From assembly GCA_031267335.1 (NCBI GenBank), contig JAIRZH010000119.1:1-24956 (forward strand): a stretch of DNA of 24,956 nt, read 5' to 3'. The position numbers were made by a program, and so were the translations under genes. Under the pieces are notes generated by a model, which did not search any database, was not told where the DNA came from, and saw only the letters and a list, made by a program, of their open reading frames with translations. Numbering within the stretch: the stretch's first letter is position 1; each line of letters opens with the position of its first letter. This stretch comes from Oscillospiraceae bacterium. GTDB taxonomy: Bacteria > Bacillota > Clostridia > Oscillospirales > Acutalibacteraceae. Below, one piece after another: positions 15,586-24,609 of this stretch.

Positions 15586-15696
15586 TACTAATCCAGAAAA
15601 AACTTCACACATAACTAAAATTAAAACATCACATAGTTTATGCTTTACATCACATTGGCATCGAAAATCCTCGATTGTTGTGAATTTTTCAGCCAT
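15586..15696 (-). pseudogene. ISAs1-family transposase, N-terminal fragment
   Basis: On minus, ATG 15696 opens MAEKFTTIEDFRCQ followed by HKLCDVLILVMCEVFSGL. This matches the N-terminal associated domain of ISAs1/H-repeat transposases (F-x-x-I-x-D-x-R...H-x-L-x-D-I-L-x-I-x-L-x-A-V-x-x-G). After about 36 residues the frame runs into the end of family A copy 2 and the rest of the transposase is missing. Cysteines replace several usual positions, so it was already diverged. The remainder of 15697-15847 is unassigned. Confidence 0.55.
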
Positions 15697-15847
15697 TTTT
15701 GAACATAATTTTATTACCTCGAAACATAATTTTGTCACCTTGAGATAGTTATAGCATTTTTTAATTATTGTACAATATTCCGTAAAATTTCCGTGTTGAT
15801 TTCGCATTAGTTGATTGACTTTTAGCAAATATTCGTGGCATTAAATC

Positions 15848-18800
15848 TTAGCTTTGAATTTGTTGAAGTGTTACAAAAAAACTTTGAACGCTAGAACTAT
15901 CGTTAAGAAAAATGAATTCTGGGTAAAAAGTTGCCTTTTTTAACGTATTAAAACTATTTTTTGCCACTTGAAAAATAACCGAATCATGCGCAGATTTAGC
16001 TATAGCCAACGAATAATAAAAATCAATTCTTGAGTCTTCTTTTTGGTCTTTAAAAAAATTTAATATTTGTTCAGCTAGAGTTTGATAACTCGGTTTTGAA
16101 AAATCTAAAACAAACATGACATAACTATCTTTTTTAAAATTAGGAACTATATCCGCTAAATTTTTGTTTTCGGGAACACAAATAAAATCAATATTATTAG
16201 ATTGTTCTATTTGTGATGCTTGGAAATTCAATTTATCATTAATTTCTTGTTCAAAAGTGACAATAACAATATTTTTCTCTTCTAGATGATCTCCCTCTTC
16301 TAGATTTTCTTCCAAATCTCCTTTTACTGGATTCGTAATAAATTCTTCATTTTTTGACTCGTTTCCCGCTCCTGGCTGATCATTCAAATTGTCATTTTTA
16401 TTAGACTGATCATCATCTAGAATTTCCAAAACTGGCTGAACAACCGGTAAAGAATTAAAATTTAAAGACTCTTCACCTGGACTTGGTTCTTCCGCCGGTT
16501 TTTCTTCATCCGATTTTCCCAACTGAACATTTGGATCTTCCACCGGTTTTGTCAAATCTAATTCTCCCAGTTCCTCTTTTGTCTGATCTGCCTTCGGTTT
16601 TGCTATCGGTTCTACTCCTGCTGATGGATTTATAGTAGATTTTTTATCACCAACTAATTCTTTAGACTGTTCTTTCTCTTCATTTTCTAACCAACCTTCT
16701 GACTGATCATTCGGATTTTCCTTCGGATTTTTCTCTTTTTTAGACTGACCATCCAGATTTTCCTCTTTACCAGATTTATCAGAATTTAGCTGATTATTTT
16801 CTGACTTATCTTTCTCTTCTGAATGATCTTCTAGATGATCTTCCTCTCCTAGATTTCCTTCCGGATCTCCTTTTACTGGATTCGTAAAAGATTCTTCATT
16901 TTCTGACTTGTTTTCCGATCCTGGCTGAACATTCGGAATTTCATTCAGATTTTTCTCTTCACTAGGCTGACCATCCAGATTTTCCTCTTTACCAGATTTA
17001 TCAGAATTTAGCTGATTATTTTCTGACTTATCTTTCTCTTCTAACTGATCTTCCTCTTCTGGATGATCTCCCGAACCACTTTCTACTAACTGTTTTTTTT
17101 CTCCTGCTACTAGTGAAAGAATCTCGTGATAAAAATTTTCAACATTATCTTTTTCTTTAAGAATAACAACACGTTTGAAAATAAATGAATTAATGCATCT
17201 TCCAACTGATTTTTTTAGATCACCATTTTCTTCTGATTTAAAAATGTATTCTTCAATCGAATTTTCTAGACTATTAATTTTTTTTAAGTCAAAGCTGTTT
17301 TCAGTTTGGGCAAAAACTAACCCACAATTAAGAATAACATTTCTTTCATTTGCATATTTTGACATACGTTCAAGTTTACCTTTTATACTTTTGATTTGTC
17401 CTTTTAAATTTTCTCCTAGATTTACAATAAACATAATATAAATTTCTTTATCAAATAAATATTCAAAAATTTTGTGAATGTTTTTATAAATACCGCAAAA
17501 TTTACAATTTATTCGAAATCCTTCAGAAAATTTTGGTAAGACAAATTCGACTAATGAATTTTTCTTAACTAATCCTTCCATACCGAAAACTGATAACATT
17601 AAATCTTCTCTAAGTTCTTGTTCACCCAAAAAAACAAAAAATATTTTTTTTTCTTCTACGGCTTCTTTGACTTCTTTACTTTCATCTACAACTACGATTT
17701 CTTTTGTATCTAATGTATCTAATGCTTCTGATTCGGCTTCTTTTTCATTCGATTTTTCCGACAGTTTTGCCAAAGGTACTACTTTTGACTGACCTTTATT
17801 TAACTTGTATTTCCCCTTTTTTGTCTGATTTTCCCCTCCTAGATGATCTTTCTTTTTTGACTGATCTTTTGCTGGCTGAACATTCGGATTTTTCCCTTCA
17901 TTATTTAGCCGAACACTCGGATTGTCATTTTTATCAGACTGTTCTCTCACTTTTTTAACTTTATTTTTTATATCTAATGCGGAAAAACTTCGAGCCTTCG
18001 GTTTAGACTTTTCAAATAATTTTTCTTTCAATTGCTTTTCCCGATCAGACGACTTAACTTTAATTCTTTCCTCAGTTTCATCCCATAGTATTCCACTGCC
18101 TTCTTCTTCTGAATTTTCATCTGATGAAAATTTTTGCTTTTTTTGCTTTTTTTGATTTTTTTGATTTTTTTGATTTTTTTTTAGATTGTTAAATCTTGGT
18201 CCAAGTTCATAAGTAGCATTTTCTAAACCCGATTCTTCTTCTTCATTCAGTTTTTCCGCATTATTAGGCTGACCATCCAGATTTTCATTCAGATTTTCCG
18301 CCGATTCTTCTTCATTCGATTCTTCCGCCGATTCTTCATCTTTTATCTCGTTTCCCGTTTCTGACTGACCATTCAGATTTTCATTTTCAAATGAACTTTT
18401 AAGCTGATATTCTGCTAGATTATTTTTATTTTTTGGCTGATTTTGATCTTCCTCTTCTATATAACCTTCCGAACCTCCTTCTACTGAATTCGTAAAAGAT
18501 TCTTCATATTTTGGCTCGTTTCCCGTTTCTGGCTGATCATTCGGAATTTCATTCAGATTTTTCTCTTCACTAGGCTGACCATCCAGATTTTCCTCTTTTA
18601 CAGACTGAACTTCGTCTGACTTATTTCTATTTTTTGGCTCGTTTCCCGCTCCTGGCTGACCATCCGGATTTTCATTTTCAAGTGAACTTTCAGACTGATC
18701 TTCTGCTAGCTTATTTTCATTCGGAATTTCCTCTTTTTCAGGCTGAACTTCGTCTGACTTATTTTCCTCTTTTGGCTCGTTTTCCGCTCCTGGCTGACCA

Positions 18801-20437
18801 TTCGGATTTCCATTTTCATTAGATTTATCAGAACTTGGCTGATCTTTCTTTTCATTATTCGGTTTTTCCACCGAATTTACCAAAGGTACTTCTACCGATT
18901 CTTCTTTTCCTTCATTCGAATTTTCCTCTGGCTTATCTTCCTCTTTTGGAAGTTTTTCCCCTTCTAGATGATCTTTCTCTCCTAGCTGATCATTCAAATT
19001 GTCATTTTTATCAGACTGATCATCATCTAGAATTTCCAAAACTGGCTGAACATCCGGATTTTCATTTTTATTAGACTGATTTTCATTTTCATTTGGCTTA
19101 TTTTCATCTACGATTTTTTTTGATAAGTTTGATTCTACTGAATTTAAAAAATCTTCAATAGTTGAAATTTTCGCTGATTTCTTTGGCGAATTATTTAGCG
19201 GTTTATTTAATGGGTTAAAATTCGAATTTATATTTGACGAGCCATTGGACCGGTTAAAACTTCTTCCTCTACTGTTGTTGAATTGAATGTGTGACTTTGG
19301 CGTAATTGGCGTAATCGGATTTTCATTTGGATCTACTAATTCTTTCGGTTTTTCCACCGGATTTGCCGGAGGTACTTCTACCGATTCTTCTTCTTCATTC
19401 GGTTTTTCCGCTTTTTCAGGCTGAACTTTGTCTGACTTATTTTTCTCTTCTAGACGACTTGCCTTTTTTAACTGATCGTCCTCTTCATCTTCTGAATAAT
19501 AATCTCCCTCTGGAATTTTCGCAACTGGAATTTCCACTAATGGTTTATCTAACAATCTATTTGGTGGTTCATTTGGCGAATTATCTGGAATTTTCGTTAA
19601 TGGTTTCTTTGGCGGATTCTTTGGTGATTCATCTGATGGATTCGAATTCAGACTCATATTTAACAATTCCTTTGACAAGCCCTTGAGCGGGTCAATTCTT
19701 CCTAATCCTCCACGGCCTCCTCCACGGCCTCCTCCACCGCCTCCTCTACTTCTACTGCTAGAACGTGAATTTGGCACAAATTGTGGCACTTCTTTCGGAT
19801 TTGCATTCGGATCTAAACTCGGTTTTTCCACCGAATTCGAACCTACATTTGGGTCTACTAGACTTCCCGGTTTTTTCACCGGATTTACCAAAGGTACTCC
19901 TTTTTGTGATCCCGGAACTTCACCACTGGGTGAGTCGGGCTGTCCGCTTGAAATTTTTGACGGTTCTAAAATATTACTACTTAATTCCTCTTCTAATTCC
20001 CTTTCTCTCCTTTCTTTATTTTCTTCGATTAAATCAAAATTTATTTTACCTAAAATTCCCGCAACACCAAAAAAAAGAATTATTTTATTCAAAAAAGCCG
20101 TTCCAGGATCTAAAAACACTATTGGTGATTCTTTTTCCGCAACTGCATTTGCAAAATTTTGTGTCATCACATGAGTTAAAGATAAAATAGCTAAATTTAA
20201 AGCAAGAGTTTTTGAAAGAAATTTCTTAACTTTTCTAGATGAATTCTGAATTTCTAAAATATTTTTTGTTTTATTTATTTTCTCTTTTTCATCGGATAAA
20301 TTAAACTTAACACTACTATCTATTTTTAAGCAATATTTATAAAGTTCACGCTGATTTTTGAATGAAAATAATTTTCTCGAATATTTTTTGCCGGAAAGCA
20401 TTTTTTTGATTATTTTTTTAATATTTTTTGCTGACAT
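15848..20437 (-). CDS. Giant repeat-rich membrane-anchored protein with two GTPase-like modules
   Basis: A 1529-residue protein, 18% of the window, of no family I recognise. A basic N-terminus is followed by two hydrophobic segments (about residues 74-92 and 114-130), suggesting membrane anchoring. Then comes a huge disordered region rich in Glu, Asn, Pro and Lys, including a Gly/Arg block (SRSRGGGGGGRGGGRGG, near 230), a KNQ run (near 770), and recurring phrases such as ENLDGQP, NEPK and PVEKP. Two folded islands interrupt it: about 928-1115 (KIFFVFLGEQELRED..., IYIMFIVNL) and about 1385-1529 (NIVIVTFEQEIND..., SYVMFVLDFS). They look like copies of one alternating strand-helix domain, suggestive of a Ras-like GTPase fold but without a GxxxxGK[ST] P-loop. 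GAGGTT before the ATG supports the start. A secreted or surface host-interaction protein is likely; function unknown. Confidence 0.85.
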   Translation of the reverse strand: MSAKNIKKIIKKMLSGKKYSRKLFSFKNQRELYKYCLKIDSSVKFNLSDEKEKINKTKNILEIQNSSRKVKKFLSKTLALNLAILSLTHVMTQNFANAVAEKESPIVFLDPGTAFLNKIILFFGVAGILGKINFDLIEENKERRERELEEELSSNILEPSKISSGQPDSPSGEVPGSQKGVPLVNPVKKPGSLVDPNVGSNSVEKPSLDPNANPKEVPQFVPNSRSSSRSRGGGGGGRGGGRGGLGRIDPLKGLSKELLNMSLNSNPSDESPKNPPKKPLTKIPDNSPNEPPNRLLDKPLVEIPVAKIPEGDYYSEDEEDDQLKKASRLEEKNKSDKVQPEKAEKPNEEEESVEVPPANPVEKPKELVDPNENPITPITPKSHIQFNNSRGRSFNRSNGSSNINSNFNPLNKPLNNSPKKSAKISTIEDFLNSVESNLSKKIVDENKPNENENQSNKNENPDVQPVLEILDDDQSDKNDNLNDQLGEKDHLEGEKLPKEEDKPEENSNEGKEESVEVPLVNSVEKPNNEKKDQPSSDKSNENGNPNGQPGAENEPKEENKSDEVQPEKEEIPNENKLAEDQSESSLENENPDGQPGAGNEPKNRNKSDEVQSVKEENLDGQPSEEKNLNEIPNDQPETGNEPKYEESFTNSVEGGSEGYIEEEDQNQPKNKNNLAEYQLKSSFENENLNGQSETGNEIKDEESAEESNEEESAENLNENLDGQPNNAEKLNEEEESGLENATYELGPRFNNLKKNQKNQKNQKKQKKQKFSSDENSEEEGSGILWDETEERIKVKSSDREKQLKEKLFEKSKPKARSFSALDIKNKVKKVREQSDKNDNPSVRLNNEGKNPNVQPAKDQSKKKDHLGGENQTKKGKYKLNKGQSKVVPLAKLSEKSNEKEAESEALDTLDTKEIVVVDESKEVKEAVEEKKIFFVFLGEQELREDLMLSVFGMEGLVKKNSLVEFVLPKFSEGFRINCKFCGIYKNIHKIFEYLFDKEIYIMFIVNLGENLKGQIKSIKGKLERMSKYANERNVILNCGLVFAQTENSFDLKKINSLENSIEEYIFKSEENGDLKKSVGRCINSFIFKRVVILKEKDNVENFYHEILSLVAGEKKQLVESGSGDHPEEEDQLEEKDKSENNQLNSDKSGKEENLDGQPSEEKNLNEIPNVQPGSENKSENEESFTNPVKGDPEGNLGEEDHLEDHSEEKDKSENNQLNSDKSGKEENLDGQSKKEKNPKENPNDQSEGWLENEEKEQSKELVGDKKSTINPSAGVEPIAKPKADQTKEELGELDLTKPVEDPNVQLGKSDEEKPAEEPSPGEESLNFNSLPVVQPVLEILDDDQSNKNDNLNDQPGAGNESKNEEFITNPVKGDLEENLEEGDHLEEKNIVIVTFEQEINDKLNFQASQIEQSNNIDFICVPENKNLADIVPNFKKDSYVMFVLDFSKPSYQTLAEQILNFFKDQKEDSRIDFYYSLAIAKSAHDSVIFQVAKNSFNTLKKATFYPEFIFLNDSSSVQSFFVTLQQIQS
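16745..17042 (-). repeat. In-frame direct repeat inside the giant gene
   Basis: About 76 bp starting at 16745 (CTGACCATCCAGATTTTCCT on plus) recur essentially identically 222 bp later at 16967. Both encode DKSENNQLNSDKSGKEENLD. The period is 74 codons, so gain or loss of a unit keeps the frame. Confidence 0.75.
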
Positions 20438-20553
20438 AAATTAACCTCAATTTATAAATTTTAATTTAAAACTTAATATAATATAATTCTTTAAGATTAT
20501 GAACCATCTAAATACTTGATATAATTTCAAGGATATAATCACATTTTATTTAT

Positions 20554-20750
20554 TAGACCTCTTCGAAAATTAATTAATCCGCATAGTAAAGACATTCTTA
20601 GCCCAAACCGAGTACGTATATTGCGATACTTGTCTGCTATTATTTTAAAAACTTTAATTTTTGCATTTATATTTTCAATTACGATTAATAAATTCCTCCT
20701 TATATTTATCAAAAACTTAATAATATTCTGAATAAAATAGGCTTTTTTCG
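20554..20750 (-). pseudogene. IS5-family transposase, C-terminal relic with terminal repeat
   Basis: On the minus strand the frame ending near 20560 reads IVIENINAKIKVFKII, ADKYRNIRTRFGLR and LLCGLINF. This is the C-terminal region of IS5-family (IS427/IS1031-like) transposases, which end in V-E-N/x-x-x-x-K-F-K-I...R-Y-R-N...R-F-G-L-R-x-N-L-I-x-x-I-x-N. It is followed by the presumed terminal inverted repeat TAGACCTCTTCGAAA (20554-20568, plus strand), preceded by TT/TTA as in TNA target duplications. The DDE catalytic part and the left end are gone. Upstream frame (IAFSKKAYFIQNI) is open but not distinctive. Confidence 0.6.
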
Positions 20751-20872
20751 AGAATGCTATAAATATTATATTATGTTTGTAGATACCAACTCAAAATTTT
20801 AATCATTAAAAAAAATAAATCAACTAATTTAAAGATTTAAAATTTCTCTTTGTTTGGTTTAATATTTTTTTA

Positions 20873-20942
20873 GAGCCTGCCTAAATATTTCTAAACAGTA
20901 AAAATTTTGACTAAATATGCACTGCTTTGGAGATATTAGGGC
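20873..20942. mobile_element. Short palindromic element, family C copy
   Basis: A 70-bp hairpin: CCTAAATATTTCTAAACAGT pairs with ACTGCTTTGGAGATATTAGG over 20 bases with a few mismatches and one bulge. It matches the element at 6300-6378 in both arms. The rest of 20945-21143 holds no gene; CATGTACAT repeats in tandem at 21075-21093. Confidence 0.55.
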
Positions 20943-21143
20943 AATGTCATAAAATAAATAAAAACGGCAAATCACGCCCAAAAAACCAAAAATTTATAAC
21001 TAAACTTACAACCAATCTTATGCATTAAATGAAATTTAGAAAACCTTATACTTTTTCTGGCTAAGCGACTGCACCATGTACATCATGTACATAATGATAA
21101 ATGTTTTCTTTCAATTTTTTAAATATTTTGTTTTTCTACTTCT

Positions 21144-21306
21144 GGGCCTGTTTCCACTACCGTTTAACGACCATATTTAAGTACTTTTTGATTTATACTA
21201 CGTTAATTTTTTTTTCCACAGTACTTCAATATTATAAAAAATCTTCCCTGCCCAACATAAAAAAATTACTCAAGATTTTGTTATTTCAAATAATGGCAAC
21301 AGAACC
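21144..21306 (+). mobile_element. Foldback (MITE-like) element, family A copy 3
   Basis: Same orientation as copy 1. The left half is well kept (GGGCCTGTTTCCACTACCGT, then TTTAACGACCATATTT); the right end is eroded (AATGGCAACAGAACC) and the central stem is broken (CAGTAC...AATATTATA). It is the oldest-looking of the four and lies 16 bp beyond the lysS stop, where it may act as a transcript end. Confidence 0.75.
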
Positions 21307-21321
21307 TTAATAAATAAGCTA

Positions 21322-22800
21322 TCAGACAGAATCTAAAGGTTTCATGGTTGGGAAAATTATAACATCTCTTATAGATGCACTATTTGTAAGCAGCATAACA
21401 AGACGATCTATTCCAATTCCTAAGCCACCGGTAGGCGGCATACCATGTTCTAATGCATTTAAAAAATCTTCGTCAGAAAGGTTCGCCTCTTCATCACCGT
21501 TTTCATGAAGTTGGGCTTGGACTTTAAAACGCTCACGTTGATCTATCGGATCATTAAGTTCTGAATAAGCATTGGCTAATTCACGGCTTGTGATAAATAA
21601 TTCAAAACGTTCAACTAGTTTAGATGAATTGTTTTTACGTTTAGCTAACGGCGAAGTTTCTACTGGGTAATCATAAATAAAAGTTGGCTGGAATAAAGTT
21701 TCTTCAACTTTTTCTTCGAATATAAAATTTAAAACTCCACCCCAGCCAAGGGAATTTTCTGGTTTTAATCCTAATTTTTTAGCAGAAATAAAAGCTTTTT
21801 CAGTATCACCGATAAACTTGGAAAAATCCTCGCCGGTTACTTCCTTTACAGCTTCTATCATTGTGACGCGACGAAAAGGAATCGATAAATCTACATCTTT
21901 GCCTTGATAATTTATATTAAAATCACAATTAACCGCTAAATTGCAAGCAGAAATTATACTTTCAGTTATATTCATCATACCAAAATAATCGGAATAAGCC
22001 TGATAAAGTTCTAATGTAGTAAATTCAGGATTGTGTTTTATAGACATGCCTTCATTACGAAATTGTCGGCCAATTTCATAAACGCGTTCCATACCACCTA
22101 CTATCAAACGTTTTAAATAAAGTTCAGGTGCAATTCTTAAAAATAAATCCAAATTTAATGCATTATGATGAGTCTCAAACGGTTTCGCCGCCGCACCACC
22201 CGCAATAGAGTTAAGTATTGGCGTTTCAACTTCAACGAAATCATTAATATCTAAATAATGTCTAATAGTTTTTATTATGGTAGCACGTTTAAGAAAATTA
22301 TTTTTGACTTCCGGATTAGCAATAAAATCTAAATATCTCTGGCGATACCTTAAATCAATATCTTTTAAACCATGAAATTTTTCGGGCAACGTTCTAAGAG
22401 CTTTTGAAAGAAGAATAATTTCTTTTGTGTGTACCGAAATTTCTCCCTTTTTTGTTTTAAACGCAATTCCGTTTATACCGAGAAAATCCCCGATATCATA
22501 ATTTAAAAAACTTTCATAATTTTCTACATCATCTGTTTTTATATAAACTTGTATTGTCCCGGCCCGATCTAAAATATCAAAAAATGAAGCCTTCCCCATC
22601 ACGCGGCGCCGTGTCATTCTTCCAGCAATAACCACTTCTTTCCCTTCGATAAAATCGAAATTTTCTTTAATTTCCGAAGAAGTTATTTTAACTGCAAATT
22701 TTGTAATTTCAAAAGGATCACTACCATTTTTTTGTAATTCTAATAATTTTTTTAAACGTAAATTAAAAATTTCATCTAAATTTTGAGTTTTTTCTGTCAT
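21322..22800 (-). CDS. lysS: Lysyl-tRNA synthetase, class II
   Basis: A 492-residue class II lysyl-tRNA synthetase that charges tRNA-Lys with lysine in the cytoplasm. The N-terminal OB-fold anticodon-binding domain (VVIAGRMTRRRVMGKASFFDI, about 55-75) is followed by the catalytic core: motif 2 in FRNEGMSIKHNPEFTTLE and motif 3 in GLGIGIDRLVMLLT near the C-terminus, with DVIIFPTMKP at the end. Length is typical. The start is ATG 22800, with AGAAGGA six bases before it; the open frame continues 33 codons upstream but overlaps greA and has no ribosome site. It lies 16 bp after greA, the order common in Clostridia, and is read in the glyA-greA-lysS cluster. Confidence 0.97.
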   Translation of the reverse strand: MTEKTQNLDEIFNLRLKKLLELQKNGSDPFEITKFAVKITSSEIKENFDFIEGKEVVIAGRMTRRRVMGKASFFDILDRAGTIQVYIKTDDVENYESFLNYDIGDFLGINGIAFKTKKGEISVHTKEIILLSKALRTLPEKFHGLKDIDLRYRQRYLDFIANPEVKNNFLKRATIIKTIRHYLDINDFVEVETPILNSIAGGAAAKPFETHHNALNLDLFLRIAPELYLKRLIVGGMERVYEIGRQFRNEGMSIKHNPEFTTLELYQAYSDYFGMMNITESIISACNLAVNCDFNINYQGKDVDLSIPFRRVTMIEAVKEVTGEDFSKFIGDTEKAFISAKKLGLKPENSLGWGGVLNFIFEEKVEETLFQPTFIYDYPVETSPLAKRKNNSSKLVERFELFITSRELANAYSELNDPIDQRERFKVQAQLHENGDEEANLSDEDFLNALEHGMPPTGGLGIGIDRLVMLLTNSASIRDVIIFPTMKPLDSV

Positions 22801-22816
22801 AAATCCTTCTAAAAAA

Positions 22817-23293
22817 TTATCGAGAAATACCGATAACTTTATAATTTTGAACGCCAGACGGAGTCTTTGCGGTTGCGATTTCATTAACACGTTTTCCAAT
22901 TAACGCCGAACCAACAGGCGATGAATCAGAAATTTTGCCATTAGTCGGATCGGATTCATTTGAACCGACAATTCTGTATTCATATTCTAAATTTGAATCA
23001 ACTTTTAAAATTTTTATCTTGCATCCAACACGAACATGATCAGTTCTAACATGTCTTTCATCAATAAGCTCGGCGTTTTTAATTATTGATTCAATTTCAA
23101 GAATTCTAGTTTCTATCAAAACTTGTTCATTCTTGGCTTCGTCATATTCGCTGTTTTCAGATAGATCTCCGAAAGCCAAAGCTTCTTTGATCTTTCCGGC
23201 GATTTCTTTTCGCTTTTTTGTTTTAAGCTCTTCTAGCTCCTGCTCAAGTAATTTGAAACCTTCTCTTGTAAGAATCGTTTTTTTAGTAGCCAT
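22817..23293 (-). CDS. greA: Transcription elongation factor GreA
   Basis: A 158-residue GreA that rescues back-tracked RNA polymerase by stimulating cleavage of the nascent RNA 3' end. The N-terminal coiled coil has the acidic tip (GDLSENSEYDEAKNE, about residues 42-56, with Asp43 and Glu46) that enters the polymerase secondary channel; the C-terminal FKBP-like domain ends with SPVGSALIGKRVNE and TPSGVQNYKVIGI. GAGGTT upstream of the ATG supports the start. It lies 28 bp after glyA and 16 bp before lysS, so the three genes are probably one transcript. Intact and of normal length. Confidence 0.97.
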   Translation of the reverse strand: MATKKTILTREGFKLLEQELEELKTKKRKEIAGKIKEALAFGDLSENSEYDEAKNEQVLIETRILEIESIIKNAELIDERHVRTDHVRVGCKIKILKVDSNLEYEYRIVGSNESDPTNGKISDSSPVGSALIGKRVNEIATAKTPSGVQNYKVIGISR

Positions 23294-23321
23294 ATTTATA
23301 ACCTCAATAAAACAAAATTAA

Positions 23322-24575
23322 TTATACGTAAATTGGGTATTTTTCAGTTAACTTCGCAACTTTAGATTTAACAAACTCGGAATTCCCAGCAAAATCATTA
23401 TAAATAAGATAAATTAATTCAGCAATATCTTGCGCATCTGTAATTTTCATACCACGGCTTGAAATTGTAGCTGTTCCAATTCTTATCCCACTTGCAATAT
23501 TAGGATTTCGCTTTTCGCCCGGAACCGTATTTTTGTTAACTGTAATTCTTACACTATCAAGATTAGTTTCCAGTTCTTTCCCGGTAATTTGAGTTTCCGA
23601 TAAATCTAATAATATTAAATGATTATCAGTTCCACCTGAAACCAATTTTACCCCACGATCCAAAAAATGTTTTGCCATCGCTGCGCAACTTTCTGTCACA
23701 CTAGATATATAACTTCTAAATTTATCGCCCATCGCCTCTTTAAAGCAAATCGCTTTTGCAGCAATTATATGCTCTAGTGGCCCGCCTTGGGTGCCAGGGA
23801 AAATGGCTTTATTAATTTTATTTTCAAACTCTTTTCGGCATAAAATCATACCACCGCGTGGGCCGCGAAGAGTTTTGTGGGTTGTAGTAGTAACAAACTC
23901 CGAATAAGGCACTGGATTTTGGTGCATTCCCGCAGCAACAAGACCGGCGATATGTGCCATGTCAACCATAAGCATAGCCCCGACGCTATCTGCGATCTTT
24001 CTAAAACGTGCAAAATTAATATTTCTCGGATACGCGCTAGCCCCACAAACTATTAACTTCGGATGGCACTTCTTGGCTATTGATTCAACTTCATCATAAT
24101 CGATCATCCCGGTTTCATGATTAACGCCGTATGAAACAAAATTATAAAATCTACCAGAAGAATTTGCTTTTGAACCATGAGTTAAATGGCCGCCTTCGGA
24201 AAGAATCATGCCCATAACGGTATCACCATATTCAAGAGCGGCATAATACACAGCTGAATTTGCTTGCGCTCCGGAATGCGGCTGTACATTTGCTGCTTCT
24301 GCGCCGAATAATTTTTTTGCGCGCTCAATAGCAAGGCTTTCCGCGACATCGATAAGTTCACATCCACCATAATAACGTTTCGATGGATAACCTTCTGCAT
24401 ATTTATTTGTTAAAACACTGCCGGCGGCCGCTAAAACTGCGCTAGAAACTAAATTTTCAGACGCTATTAATTCAATGTTATTTTGTTGTCTATCGAATTC
24501 TTTTTCAATAGCATTCGCTACATGTGGATCCACCAAACGAATGATTTCGATAGAGCTTTTTAAATATTCTATCAA
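23322..24575 (-). CDS. glyA: Serine hydroxymethyltransferase
   Basis: A 417-residue PLP enzyme that converts serine and tetrahydrofolate to glycine and methylene-tetrahydrofolate, the one-carbon donor also needed for thymidylate from the dUMP that the dCMP deaminase would supply. Conserved regions are all present: IELIASEN, NKYAEGYPSKRYYGG, NVQPHSGAQAN, and the PLP lysine Lys234 in TTTTHKTLRGPRGG. The start is a TTG at 24575 with AGGAG nine bases upstream; there is no ATG nearby in frame. First gene of the probable glyA-greA-lysS transcript. Length is normal and no residue looks lost. Confidence 0.97.
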   Translation of the reverse strand: MIEYLKSSIEIIRLVDPHVANAIEKEFDRQQNNIELIASENLVSSAVLAAAGSVLTNKYAEGYPSKRYYGGCELIDVAESLAIERAKKLFGAEAANVQPHSGAQANSAVYYAALEYGDTVMGMILSEGGHLTHGSKANSSGRFYNFVSYGVNHETGMIDYDEVESIAKKCHPKLIVCGASAYPRNINFARFRKIADSVGAMLMVDMAHIAGLVAAGMHQNPVPYSEFVTTTTHKTLRGPRGGMILCRKEFENKINKAIFPGTQGGPLEHIIAAKAICFKEAMGDKFRSYISSVTESCAAMAKHFLDRGVKLVSGGTDNHLILLDLSETQITGKELETNLDSVRITVNKNTVPGEKRNPNIASGIRIGTATISSRGMKITDAQDIAELIYLIYNDFAGNSEFVKSKVAKLTEKYPIYV

Positions 24576-24609
24576 TAATTTCTTCTCCTAATTATGTATT
24601 TTAGTACAC

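Noticed and set aside
16700..19100. CRISPR-like array suggested by regularly recurring short phrases
   Set aside because: The recurrences are in frame, vary in length and spacing, and encode repeat peptides of one long protein; there are no uniform direct repeats or unique spacers.
19683..20174. Plus-strand open frame of 163 codons, proline- and phenylalanine-rich
   Set aside because: It is antisense to the Gly/Arg- and Pro/Glu-rich part of the giant minus-strand gene; biased composition there keeps the opposite frames open. The same holds for the plus frames at 17704, 18634, 18835 and 19327.
21101..21310. Plus-strand open frame of 69 codons
   Set aside because: It runs through family A copy 3 and contains no coding signal outside the palindrome.
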